Assembly: GCA_932294295.1 (NCBI GenBank)
Contig: OW028579.1
Coordinates: forward strand, 3,105,285-3,169,284
DNA from: Alitta virens
Lineage: Eukaryota; Annelida; Polychaeta; Phyllodocida; Nereididae
Reading direction: 5' to 3'
Length of the DNA: 64,000 nucleotides
Part shown: piece by piece, positions 46,524 to 57,340 of the stretch
How positions within the stretch are numbered: the first letter of the stretch is position 1
Layout: every line of letters begins with the position of its first letter
Translations under genes and position numbers: made by a program
The notes under the pieces: generated by a model
The model's database searches: none
What the model saw: only the letters and a program-made list of their open reading frames with translations
What the model was told of the DNA's origin: nothing

Positions 46524-47715
46524 ATTTAAGATTCTGGTTGCTGCATATCAGAGGGAAATAGCACTTATTGCTTGACTTCTGGCACTTTGTTTTTGAGAAT
46601 CTAGTGATATCACATGTTTATACAATAAATACCAGTTGTAGCTTCATTTAGACAATATATAGTTTGATTTTACGTAGTCTTCCCCATGCAAATGATTTTT
46701 ATTTATTTTTATTAAAGATTCTCTCAAACAAGTGGTAAATGTCGACATACTAAAGAGGTGCGTCGCTGCAGTCACTTTCTAGTGACTGGACATTTCGTGT
46801 ACCTGATTCTCGTGGACGGAACACGTGGTCGTGTCCTGCAGAGTGGGTTTTTAGACGTGCCACCCAAATGGTCACTACAGGTGCAGCCCTTTTTGAATAA
46901 AAGAGGGAGGAATACTGCAAAGGTAGAATTTGGGCACTGCTGGTTAAAAGCAGGGGCAAAACACGAAATTAGGTAATGAGAATGGTTAAAATGCCTCATA
47001 ACACTGGAAATATCAGCAGAATAACTTAATTAGCAAGAATTAAGGGCTGTAGTGGTTATGGAAATGTTTAAAGTACCATGATAAACTTTATATATAGCAA
47101 GTTGGGTAATCTGGAAAGGTCAGCAAAAGGGATATAGTTTGCTAGATTATGGTTACAAGGACAAATGGTTATTTTCTTGTGGTATTGTCATTCAGTGATA
47201 AGGGATTGGCTGTTTGTCATCATGGAACGTGAAACGTTCCTGATGGTTTGTTTTGTTTGGCTGATAGGAGTTGCTGGATTATACATTTAGCAACTACGAA
47301 ATTCTCACTTTCTGTGTCTTGTGAAACTGTGTCACTGATTCTAGTGACCTGCATTCACTGATTCCAGTGACCTGCATTCATGGAAAATTTCCACTGGGGG
47401 AAAAGGTCACCAAGTTCGAAACACGAACAGGCACCCCTTTGTATTAATTTTGTCATTTTCGGTGCAATCCTCAATTAAGAAATTTTATGAGGGGGGGGGG
47501 AGGAAGGGTCAACTGGTCAACAAAGTGATTAGGGTCACATGACCTGTGATTCTGGTCACATGACCTGTCACATGACTCAGAAAGTGCGGCAAAAAAGCTG
47601 GAGAGCGTGGGGCGCCCTGTCTCACACCTTCTGAAACCAGCAGAGAAGACACATCAAGCCAAACAGAATTTTAGCGTTTCGAGAACTTAACCAGCACAAC
47701 TTGGGAAATATAAGG
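46524..47715 (+). other. 1.2-kb non-coding spacer between pol and the third ORF
   Basis: More AT-rich than the flanking ORFs. It includes the hairpin CAGTCACT-TTCT-AGTGACTG (about 46769-46788), a 24-bp tandem duplication around CACTGATTCTAGTGACCTGC (47334-47380), a G run near 47490, and three TCACATGA sites. It probably holds the leader or promoter of the third ORF. A possible splice acceptor is CTTCTGAAACCAG before 47642. Confidence 0.6.
47535..47575 (+). promoter_or_regulatory. Three TCACATGA E-box/M-box motifs upstream of ORF3
   Basis: TCACATGA occurs at 47535, 47556 and 47568, each followed by C. TCACATGA is the M-box bound by MITF/TFE-type bHLH-zip factors (knowledge). The position 140-180 bp before the ORF3 ATG suggests an internal promoter (inference). 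Confidence 0.4.
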
Positions 47716-49287
47716 ATGTCTGCTACGAATACAAACAGTGAGGAGGCTACTGCTATGCCAGCAGTGCCCCTGGACAGCGTAGTGGAGGACGAGGGACCTC
47801 AGCTGACATCGGCCCAGACGGACATGGTATTAGCTGCCATGGAGGCAGCGGGCCTCGAGATTGGAGCCGAGTTGGAGGTCTCTGCCAGCGACGCTGAGGT
47901 GGCTGCCGTTTGCGGCTTGTCACCTACAGCGGAGCTCCCAATCTCCCTGGCCCCGGATTATTGGAGCCCGCAGCGATTGGGTCTCCTGCACCTGGACATG
48001 TGGGCTTACATGTCCAGGAAGGAGTACGAGCTGGAGGATCCAGCAGTGGAACGTTACGGGGCAGCAGAGCTGCCAGAAACGGCCAGGATGCGGAGGTATC
48101 TTCGTCTCCGTCCACGGAGAGAAGATATGCCCATTCTGAGTGGATGGATTATTGGAGACCTGGGTGTAGCGACCACCCAGGAGGAAGTGCTGGAAAATTT
48201 GAAGAGGCGACCTTGGTACGCCAAGGAGCGAGTGGCCAGGCCCAGCGTAGAGGGCGAGGTCTCTCCCACCAGGGCTACCAAGTCGCCTGCAAGGGAACAA
48301 CAGGCAGCTCCGCTTACGGAGTCTGCCATGGAAGACGTGAAAGCCACTCCAGCCAGGACCGAGGAACGGCCGCAGGGAGGGAGGCTGGAGGAAATGGAGA
48401 GCGAGGGGACGACGGACGATGGGGGGACGGAGAGTGACGTCTCGGCCCCAGAGACCACGACCCCAGAGACCACGCCGAAAGTCGTCTTGCCGGCCGCGCC
48501 ACAGGGTGTGGAGGGCTTGAATTACATGTGTGCCACGTGCGGGAAACGCGTGAGAGATCGAAAATCTCTCACTCGCCACGTGAGCGTGGCCCATGCAGCA
48601 GCATACGTGGGCTTCCAATGCCCTGTGTGCCCCGCAGCGTTGCCCTCGGACCGGAGGACCAACTTCAGGCGTCATCTGGAACGGTCCCATGGGTACACCC
48701 GTACACGGGCGGAGGAGCTAACAGCAGCCACACAGCCGACAACAATCCAGGGACCTAACTCCGATGGATCCCTGCCGGCGACGCCAGAGACGAGGACCCT
48801 GGTCAGCAGGGTGCCTACGTCACAGGAGACAGCATCTCCAAGCACCAGGGTGGTGCAGCTGCGCCGCGTCGAAGCAGCTTCGAGCGTGACGCCCCGAAGC
48901 CGCCAGACAAGGCCAAAGCGGCCTCACCCAGCAGCGGCCACCAGGACACCAGCAGCAGCAGCCACCAGGACACCAGCAGCAGCAGCCACCAGGACACCAG
49001 TAGCAGCAGCCACCAAGACGCCAACAGCAGCAGCAGCCGAGGACATGGTGACCAGGGCCCAGTACCAGGACATCGTTCTGGAGGTCCATAGGGCCAGGTC
49101 CCAGACGGCTGCAGCAGCTCGAGAGAACGAGGAGCTGAGGGCCAGGCTTCGCGCCGAAACGGAGCAACGCGAAGCCAAGGCCCGGCAGTCGGACCTCCTG
49201 TATCAGGAGGTGAAGCGGCTGACGGCTGACAGGAACAGGTGGATGGAGGAGGCCAGGGCTGCTGGATCCTCATCTGCAAGGCCTTGA
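47716..49287 (+). CDS. ORF3: C2H2 zinc-finger/coiled-coil protein of unknown function (523 aa)
   Basis: First in-frame ATG at 47716; five more codons are open upstream from a TTG. The N-terminal part is acidic, followed by a Trp/Arg-rich segment (PDYWSPQRLG... to RPWYAKERVARPS, residues 75-180) that may be a folded domain. There are two C2H2 fingers: C272-C275-H288-H293 (CX2CX12HX4H) and C302-C305-H320-H325 (CX2CX14HX4H). A Pro/Thr/Ala linker with five AAATRTP-like repeats comes next (about 405-440). A charged heptad-rich coiled coil forms the C-terminus (about 446-518). There is no signal peptide or membrane segment, so it is not an envelope protein. It lies where env or accessory genes sit in retroelements and shares the GC-rich composition of gag and pol. 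A DNA- or RNA-binding, oligomerising role is plausible. It could be a captured host gene. I do not recognise the family. Confidence 0.85.
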   Translation: MSATNTNSEEATAMPAVPLDSVVEDEGPQLTSAQTDMVLAAMEAAGLEIGAELEVSASDAEVAAVCGLSPTAELPISLAPDYWSPQRLGLLHLDMWAYMSRKEYELEDPAVERYGAAELPETARMRRYLRLRPRREDMPILSGWIIGDLGVATTQEEVLENLKRRPWYAKERVARPSVEGEVSPTRATKSPAREQQAAPLTESAMEDVKATPARTEERPQGGRLEEMESEGTTDDGGTESDVSAPETTTPETTPKVVLPAAPQGVEGLNYMCATCGKRVRDRKSLTRHVSVAHAAAYVGFQCPVCPAALPSDRRTNFRRHLERSHGYTRTRAEELTAATQPTTIQGPNSDGSLPATPETRTLVSRVPTSQETASPSTRVVQLRRVEAASSVTPRSRQTRPKRPHPAAATRTPAAAATRTPAAAATRTPVAAATKTPTAAAAEDMVTRAQYQDIVLEVHRARSQTAAAARENEELRARLRAETEQREAKARQSDLLYQEVKRLTADRNRWMEEARAAGSSSARP

Positions 49288-49958
49288 ACGCAAGGTCTTG
49301 CAGAGGACTGAACACGACGACGACCTGGATCACGCCCCCCACTTAACGAAGCCTGGATACGGACTGGACTTGAACGCTGGACATCAACACGAAATGACAC
49401 CTAGGCACAACGTGAACGCTGGACATCAACACATCGTGCAGGGGCGGACCCAACGCCCTGCGGAGAGTCAGGAGACAATGATGGTAACGAGTGGGACAGT
49501 GACTTTTATAATGGCCGCAGTTAGAAACTGTGAATAATTGGAAAAATTGTGTCACGGCTAATTATAAGAATGTCCTCACTCGGAAATTACGAGCAGCTGA
49601 TAAAAGACCTTGCAGAATCCAGAAATGGATACTGGCCTGTGTCCAAGGCAAAGATGGACTCTGATAAAATTGATGGACTCTATGTGTATTGTTATGTGTT
49701 GAATGTTGTGTTTGCAGCGGTGCCAGGGAGTCAACCACGTGGATGATGGCTGGGGAAAAAGCCAGTCTCCGGGGCGGACGTGACAGCTTCCTAGTGTCAC
49801 GCCGCAGGGCGATGGTTGTTGATTGATTATATGTAATAATTGTGATTTTTGTGATTTAATGAATCTCGTTGATTTTGTGTGGTTCTGATCGTCGTCGCAC
49901 AGCCTACTAAGTGTATTAGTTTGAATATGGGGGCATATTCCCAGTAAGAAGGGGGTAA
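49288..49958 (+). other. Element 3' untranslated region with purine tract
   Basis: No ORF. A direct duplication GAACGCTGGACATCAACAC occurs at about 49372 and 49412. The purine tract AAGAAGGGGG (49946-49955) primes plus-strand synthesis and is followed by TAA and the LTR. Confidence 0.75.
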
Positions 49959-50176
49959 TGTGATGACCCCAGGTCACTGACCTTACTAGGTCAGTGACCG
50001 ACTTTGACGCGCACTGGGTGACCCGGACCACGTGACCACGGGGTCTTGGCGGGAATACACCCAGACCGCGTCAGTAGCTGAAGAGGCAGAGGATAGGCAG
50101 GCTGTGCGGCGGGGCAGGGCAAAATAAACTTTAAAACTGGAATACCAACGCTTTGTCTTTCTTGGGGAACCTTACA
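49959..50176 (+). repeat. 3' LTR
   Basis: Identical to the 5' LTR over all 218 bp; the AATAAA signal is at 50123-50128. It is followed by the target duplicate TCTC and the rest of the interrupted SINE. Confidence 0.96.
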
Positions 50177-50250
50177 TCTCATTGCCATGGTCCCTACCTG
50201 TCCAAATACAGGACGTAAAGCCCTAATCCACCACCACCACCACCACCACA
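50177..50250 (+). mobile_element. tRNA-derived SINE, copy 9, right part
   Basis: Resumes the SINE at TCTCATTGCCATGG, lacks about 20 bp of the usual body, and ends in a CCA-repeat tail. The SINE target repeat AAGAATCCCTACTA closes it at 50251-50264. Confidence 0.9.
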
Positions 50251-50264
50251 AAGAATCCCTACTA

Positions 50265-50830
50265 GTCAGAGTTTGAAAAAGGTTTACTTATCTTTTTTAT
50301 AATTTGAAGAATAACACAGCTAATCCCAAGAAATAACATCATGCAACATATAGAAAACTTTACTGTTTAACGTATAATCAGCATTCTTGGTGTTGTACCC
50401 ATGGATAGTGTAAGTAATTATCTGTGAACAGAGATAAATTAAATATTGCCTGAATACCAGCAATTTGCATTATAGGTAGTGTTTCAACTTAGGGTTGTAA
50501 ATATGCAGTTCAATTGTGCAGTCTTTAGCACTGACTGTACAGGCAGCACTTACTTGCAAAAGTCTATAGAGAATACCAACTGTATTTGAATATATGCAAT
50601 GTTTGCTGAATTTTGATTCCAAAATTTCCTGCAAATTGCTTTAGTGCACTGGAAAAAGATTGTGAGCTGTGTAAACACTGCTAGTCTCTGGTGCATGTTA
50701 ATGAAGGCAGCTCTTCTTTTAAGGCTGCTCTTGTACATTTCAAAATTCAGAAGGGAATGACTGAAGTTTCCTTTCCAGCTCTATCTGTGTACTTACATGA
50801 GTCAATCGTAGCATTATGGATTCTGTTTTG
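50265..50830. other. No gene recognised
   Basis: AT-rich spacer. Confidence 0.4.
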
Positions 50831-51130
50831 ATTATTTTCAGTTTCATTAATGCAAGAATGAATTTTATTATCAGTTTCATTAATGCAAGAATGAATTTTA
50901 TTATCAGTTTCATTAATGCAAGAATGAATTTTATTATCAGTTTCATTAATGCAAGCATGAATATTATTTTCAGTTTCATTAATGCAAGCATGAATATTAT
51001 TATCAGTTTCATTAATGCAAGAATGAATATTATTGTCAGTTTCATTAATGCAAGAATGAATATTATTATCAGTTTCATTAATGCAAGCATGAATATTATT
51101 GTCAGTTTCATTAATGCAAGAATGAATATT
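50831..51130. repeat. 33-bp minisatellite
   Basis: About nine units joining CAGTTTCATTAATGCAAG to AATGAATATTATTAT. Because 33 is divisible by three, both strands stay open, which gives two artefactual ORFs. Confidence 0.93.
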
Positions 51131-51139
51131 ACAAATTCC

Positions 51140-54100
51140 AAATAAGCAGATGCAAGGGCAACAATGAGCCGAATAAGCAGGTGCTAGGGCAACAATGAGC
51201 CAAATAAGCAGATGCTAGGGCAACAATGAGGCGAATAAGCAGGTGCTAGGGCAACAATGAGCCGAATAAGCAGGTGCTAGGGCAACATTGAGCCGAATAA
51301 GCAGATGCTAGGGCAACAATGAGCCGAATAAGCAGATGCTAGGGCAACAATGAGCCGAATAAGCAGGTGCTAGGGCAACAATGAGCCGAATAAGCAGGTG
51401 CTAGGGCAACAATGAGCCAAATAAGCAGATGCTAGGGCAACAATGAGCCAAATAAGCAGATGCTAGGGCAACAATGAGCCGAATAAGCAGGTGCTAGGGC
51501 AACAATGAGCCGAATAAGCAGGTGCTAGGGCAACAATGAGCCAAATAAGCAGATGCTAGGGCAACAATGAGCCGAATAAGCAGGTGCTAGGGCAACAATG
51601 AGCCGAATAAGCAGATGCTAGGGCAACAATGAGCCGAATAAGCAGGTGCTAGGGCAACAATGAGCCGAATAAGCAGATGCTAGGGCAACAATGAGCCGAA
51701 TAAGCAGGTGCTAGGGCAACAATGAGCCGAATAAGCAGATGCTAGGGCAACAATGAGCCGAATAAGCAGGTGCTAGGGCAACAATGAGCCGAATAAGCAG
51801 GTGCTAGGGCAACAATGAGCCGAATAAGCAGATGCTAGGGCAACAATGAGCCGAATAAGCAGGTGCTAGGGCAACAATGAGCCGAATAAGCAGATGCTAG
51901 GGCAACAATGAGCCGAATAAGCAGGTGCTAGGGCAACAATGAGCCGAATAAGCAGGTGCTAGGGCAACATTGAGCCGAATAAGCAGATGCTAGGGCAACA
52001 ATGAGCCGAATAAGCAGGTGCTAGGGCAACATTGAGCCGAATAAGCAGGTGCTAGGGCAACAATGAGCCGAATAAGCAGGTGCTAGGGCAACATTGAGCC
52101 GAATAAGCAGGTGCTAGGGCAACAGTGAGCCGAATAAGCAGGTGCTAGGGCAACATTGAGCCGAATAAGCAGGTGCTAGGGCAACAGTGAGCCGAATAAG
52201 CAGGTGCTAGGGCAACAATGAGCCGAATAAGCGGGTGCTAGGGCAACAATGAGCCAAATAAGCAGGTGCTAGGGCAACAGTGAGCCGAATAAGCAGGTGC
52301 TAGGGCAACAATGAGCCGAATAAGCGGGTGCTAGGGCAACAATGAGCCAAATAAGCAGGTGCTAGGGCAACAGTGAGCCAAATAAGCAGGTGCTAGGGCA
52401 ACAGTGAGCCGAATAAGCAGGTGCTAGGGCAACAGTGAGCCGAATAAGCAGGTGCTAGGGCAACAATGAGCCGAATAAGCGGGTGCTAGGGCAACAATGA
52501 GCCAAATAAGCAGATGCTAGGGCAACAATGAGCCAAATAAGCAGGTGCTAGGGCAACAGTGAGCCGAATAAGCAGGTGCTAGAGCAACAATGAGCCGAAT
52601 AAGCAGGTGCTAGGGCAACAATGAGCCGAAAAAATCAGGTGCTAGGGCAACAATGAGCCGAATAAGCAGATGCTAGGGCAACAATGAGCCGAATAAGCAG
52701 GTGCTAGGGCAACAATGAGCCGAATAAGCAGGTGCTAGGGCAACATTGAGCCGAATAAGCAGGTGCTAGGGCAACAATGAGCCAAATAAGCAGGTGCTAG
52801 GGCAACAGTGAGCCGAATAAGCAGGTGCTAGGGCAACAGTGAGCCGAATAAGCAGGTGCTAGGGCAACAATGAGCCGAATAAGCGGGTGCTAGGGCAACA
52901 ATGAGCCAAATAAGCAGGTGCTAGGGCAACAGTGAGCCGAATAAGCAGGTGCTAGGGCAACAATGAGCCGAATAAGCGGGTGCTAGGGCAACAATGAGCC
53001 AAATAAGCAGGTGCTAGGGCAACAGTGAGCCAAATAAGCAGGTGCTAGGGCAACAGTGAGCCGAATAAGCAGGTGCTAGGGCAACAGTGAGCCGAATAAG
53101 CAGGTGCTAGGGCAACAATGAGCCGAATAAGCGGGTGCTAGGGCAACAATGAGCCAAATAAGCAGATGCTAGGGCAACAATGAGCCAAATAAGCAGGTGC
53201 TAGGGCAACAGTGAGCCGAATAAGCAGGTGCTAGAGCAACAATGAGCCGAATAAGCAGGTGCTAGGGCAACAATGAGCCGAAAAAATCAGGTGCTAGGGC
53301 AACAATGAGCCGAATAAGCAGGTGCTAGGGCAACAATGAGCCGAATAAGCAGATGCTAGGGCAACAATGAGCCGAATAAGCAGGTGCTAGGGCAACAATG
53401 AGCCGAATAAGCAGATGCTAGGGCAACAATGAGCCGAATAAGCAGGTGCTAGGGCAACAATGAGCCGAATAAGCAGGTGCTAGGGCAACAATGAGCCAAA
53501 TAAGCAGATGCTAGGGCAACAATGAGCCGAATAAGCAGATGCTAGGGCAACAATGAGCCGAATAAGCAGGTGCTAGGGCAACAATGAGCCGAATAAGCAG
53601 ATGCTAGGGCAACAATGAGCCGAATAAGCAGGTGCTAGGGCAACAATGAGCCAAATAAGCAGGTGCTAGGGCAACAATGAGCCGAATAAGCAGATGCTAG
53701 GGCAACAATGAGCCGAATAAGCAGATGCTAGGGCAACAATGAGCCGAATAAGCAGGTGCTAGGGCAACAATGAGCCAAATAAGCAGGTGCTAGGGCAACA
53801 ATGAGCCGAAAAAATCAGGTGCTAGGGCAACAATGAGCCGAATAAGCAGGTGCTAGGGCAACAATGAGCCGAATAAGCAGATGCTAGGGCAACAATGAGC
53901 CAAATAAGCAGATGCTAGGGCAACAATGAGCCGAATAAGCAGGTGCTAGGGCAACAATGAGCCGAATAAGCAGATGCTAGGGCAACAATGAGCCGAATAA
54001 GCAGGTGCTAGGGCAACAATGAGCCGAATAAGCAGGTGCTAGGGCAACAATGAGCCAAATAAGCAGATGCTAGGGCAACAATGAGCCGAATAAGCAGATG

Positions 54101-54367
54101 CTAGGGCAACAATGAGCCGAATAAGCAGGTGCTAGGGCAACAATGAGCCGAATAAGCAGATGCTAGGGCAACAATGAGCCGAATAAGCAGGTGCTAGGGC
54201 AACAATGAGCCAAATAAGCAGATGCTAGGGCAACAATGAGCCGAATAAGCAGGTGCTAGGGCAACAATGAGCCGAATAAGCAGATGCTAGGGCAACAATG
54301 AGCCTAATAAGCAGGTGCTAGGGCAACAATGAGCCAAATAAGCAGATGCTAGGGCAACAATGAGCCG
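51140..54367. repeat. Large 31-bp minisatellite, about 104 units
   Basis: Units of AGCAGGTGCTAGGGCAAC plus AATGAGCCGAATA fill 3.2 kb without interruption. Common variants are CAGATGCT, GCCAAAT, AACAGTG, AACATTG and GCGGGTG. Rare marks are CTAGAGCAAC (52581, 53233) and a 32-bp unit with GAAAAAATCAGG (52629, 53281, 53809). The rare marks recur at fixed distances, showing segmental duplications inside the array. Confidence 0.97.
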
Positions 54368-55981
54368 ACATTGCCATCAACGGACTAACATTGAGTCGAT
54401 ATATATATATATATATATAGATTTATATTTATTAACGCACATGTTAAGTTCACGGCATAGCAATAAATTCAGACACGAATTTGCCATAATATTTACATTA
54501 GATCATACATATATATATATATACATTAACAAATACAAAGAAAATTCATAAAGTCTTTTTGTTCTGCATTGGTTAGGATGTGCTCCACCGAATTGTCTCT
54601 AAGGTCCCTGATATGGCTCATCTGTCTTGAAGAGCCAGCTTTGGCTTCACTGTATATGCTCTAAATTAGCCAGGTTTTTCCCAGTAATAGTTTGTGCATT
54701 GCTCATCTCAGCAATGTACCGGACCTTTTCATTAGGGCTCTCTTTCATTCTGGTATATACGACATTATCCGGTATGGTGTACTCTAAATGTTTCTTGGCT
54801 ATTTCACCATGTCTTTCTGTCTTTTTCTTCTACACAAATCCCCTTATCCTCTCTTGCATTGATTTCTACTTCTCTTAACACCTTCGCAGTGTCGATTTAT
54901 TTGGCTCTACAAGACTAGATGTACTGTTCCGAGTGTCTGAGTTTAGACACCTCTTTTTTTTTCTCTCTATTTCGTTGCTAATTTACCGACCGTTGGCACT
55001 TTCTTCTGGGAACTAACAATGAGGCTGGTTTGTCGGAACCTTCTAAGGAATCTCATTCTTCGTAATCATTTGCTCAGAGCTTTTGTATTAAATCCGGGCT
55101 GGAACTTGTCTTCAGGCTGGGTCTTTCTCATAAGGTTTGTTCAGTAGTTTACCAACGAGACGAATCCGGTAGCAAATTAATTTGCAGCATTTCGCCAGCA
55201 ATTTAGCTTTAAAAAAACATTTTATTTGCTGCCTAAGAGCATTCTGTACTTTGTTGTCTGAAATTTTAGAAGAAGGAATGTGATCTATTTTGTGTACAGG
55301 TATACAGACAAATATTTTAATTTTAATTTTTTTTTAGGTTCTATATCAGTAGATTTATATTTCAGAAAGGTTTTGAACTACTCATCATGAATCTTGAATA
55401 AACTAGATTATCCAAGGTAAAATCGACAATAAAGTACTAAGGGTGCAAAATGCCACTGCAAATGCAACTTGTCTTTATAGCAAGGTGTTCTGAATGCAAC
55501 ATTATCTAATTTGAATAGTATGACAGCGGTCTGAGATTTCACATAGTCTCTAGTCTGGGAGCCAGCGGGATTTACCGTGCACCCCCCCCCCCCCCCCAGG
55601 ACTCTAAGATGTCAAAGAGTGCACTAAGGGCAAAATAAAGACTTTTTTTTAATTCTCCATTTGTGGAAAACCATTATTTAGCCTTTTCAAGCACCCAATT
55701 ATATCAATTAGGATATGAGATATGAAATTTTGAAGTTTTTTAGCGCTTACTGATGTCCATTTTGTTTTTATGCAAATGAGGTAGTTCATTACGACAAGAT
55801 ATTTCGCCTCATCGGCCCAACATCGGCCCCACAATGGCCTACGACAGCCAATATGGAATGAAGTTGACCCAATCTGCACTGCCATCTAGTAGGCAGATTA
55901 TTCAAATTGTGAGGTACTGATATAAAAATAGCTACTTAGAAGCCTTTATTGTGAGATGTCATAGGCTTCAATTTCAATATA
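54368..55981. other. No gene; short AT and C runs
   Basis: (AT)n at 54400-54419 and 54508-54522; a C run near 55581-55597. No coding frame supported. Confidence 0.45.
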
Positions 55982-56918
55982 CAGGGTGCGGCATAAAAAC
56001 TTGCACCAGCAGCTACTGCTACTTATTTTGTTATTGCCTCAATTGACAGTGATCGGATGCAGCTGCAATCATAAACACAAAAGTAATAATTGTCCTAAAT
56101 TATCTTATAAATATGTTTTCTTGTTTCCTCAAGAATAATAGATAATATGGATCTAAATATAGCACATGCACACTTACCACACCTTCGGGTAATTTTCACC
56201 TCGGCTTTTGCAATACAAGCATTAGAATATGTCACTGATCATACAGATGTGTTACGGACACCTTTCTTGACCTTTGCCACCAAAAATAGGGCACATAGAT
56301 TCATTTTTAATAAAAAGGTAGAGCATTTCACCTTTAAGGCGGAAAGTGTCATTTTGGATTTTGGTCAATTTTCTGTCTTTTCTGTCTAATTACCTGGCCA
56401 ATCCTACTGAAAATCATGTTATTATTTCCAGATTAGTTGTAGATTCAAAAAGTCTCTCTGGAATGCCATTATATTTCTCCATTTTAATTTCATGACCTTG
56501 CTGAATCAAAACTGGAACCAACCTTCTTATCATCTAATACCATGATATATATATGCATGTATAACAAACATTTAAGGAGGATTCTGTGCAAATATTATAT
56601 TTTCTGTGGCTTCAGAGGTGTAGTAACTAGGAAATTTCTAATTTGTAAACTTTCTGCAGCTAGAGACACCATGCAAGCAGACAGAAATTTGACTTCTGTG
56701 ATGTGTGTCACTCAGAACAAGCCCTGCAGCATGAACACTCTCAATAATTCAGATACTGATATTGTCTGAAATTATAAGATCAAAAATATCACAATGACCA
56801 ATTGCTTATACCCCTAACTAAATGTGGCAAAACTTTAAAAGACTTCATAAGCATTTGAGTAACCTAGAGCTATCCCGAAAGAGGAGATGCCTGGTGCAAG
56901 TTTTTAGGCCGCACCCTG
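55982..56918. mobile_element. Non-autonomous TIR transposon, 937 bp, TA target
   Basis: The first 28 bases (CAGGGTGCGGCATAAAAACT and on) match the inverted last 28 with one mismatch, flanked by TA (55980-55981, 56919-56920). CAGGGTG ends with a TA target fit Tc1/mariner-like elements (knowledge). The internal open frames (80 and 75 codons) show no transposase motif. Confidence 0.85.
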
Positions 56919-57340
56919 TAGTAACAAAAATAACAAACAAACTAGTACAAAATTAGCTGCTGTCACCAGTCCATGACTAAAGCAAAATGTCAATAATGTT
57001 ATTTTTCATGTGAATGACGTAATTCATCCATCAACCAAAGTTCATCCAGACGGTTGATCCTATTCATTGAACCAACCCATTTGAAACACAACGATTAATT
57101 GACTTTGTGCCCAACTCATGATCTCCCGAATGGAAATCAAAGAGAGTTCCATGGAGTAAACATTATTTGCATTGATTACATTAATACAGAATCAATGTTT
57201 GCAGTGTTGTGTGATCCTAGATGTTATTCCACTTTTAGACTTGGTAAACACGTTTTTTTTAGTCAGGCGAGTAGCGTGTGCTGATTTTAAAGTTCAAATT
57301 AGGCTAAAATAGTACGTACAAATTTTGTGTTTAGAATTCC
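56919..57340. other. No gene recognised
   Basis: AT-rich sequence leading into the LINE remnant; possibly decayed LINE coding sequence. Confidence 0.35.

Larger units (their letters stand above)
40349..50176 (+). mobile_element. Complete, very young Ty3/gypsy-type LTR retrotransposon (9,828 bp)
   Basis: Two identical 218-bp LTRs, a 4-bp target duplication TCTC (40345-40348, 50177-50180), a lysine-tRNA-like primer site, gag, pol in protease-RT-RNase H-integrase order, a third ORF, and a purine tract before the 3' LTR. All three ORFs are open. Identical LTRs, no visible frame breaks and readable target repeats mean a recent insertion, so the element may still be active. Its GC-rich, CpG-bearing coding region stands out from the AT-rich host DNA. 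The domain order excludes Copia. There is no envelope-like membrane protein. Confidence 0.95.

Noticed and set aside
50740..51145. Open frames on both strands across the 33-bp repeat
   Set aside because: The unit is a multiple of three and lacks stops; no coding evidence beyond periodicity.
51140..54367. CRISPR-like array
   Set aside because: Head-to-tail units with no unique spacers, in eukaryotic DNA. The same applies to the 26-bp, 31-bp and 19-bp arrays.
55797..55870. Possible MITE family B fragment (GGGCCGAT, CGACAG words)
   Set aside because: Only short words are shared, and no terminus is present.
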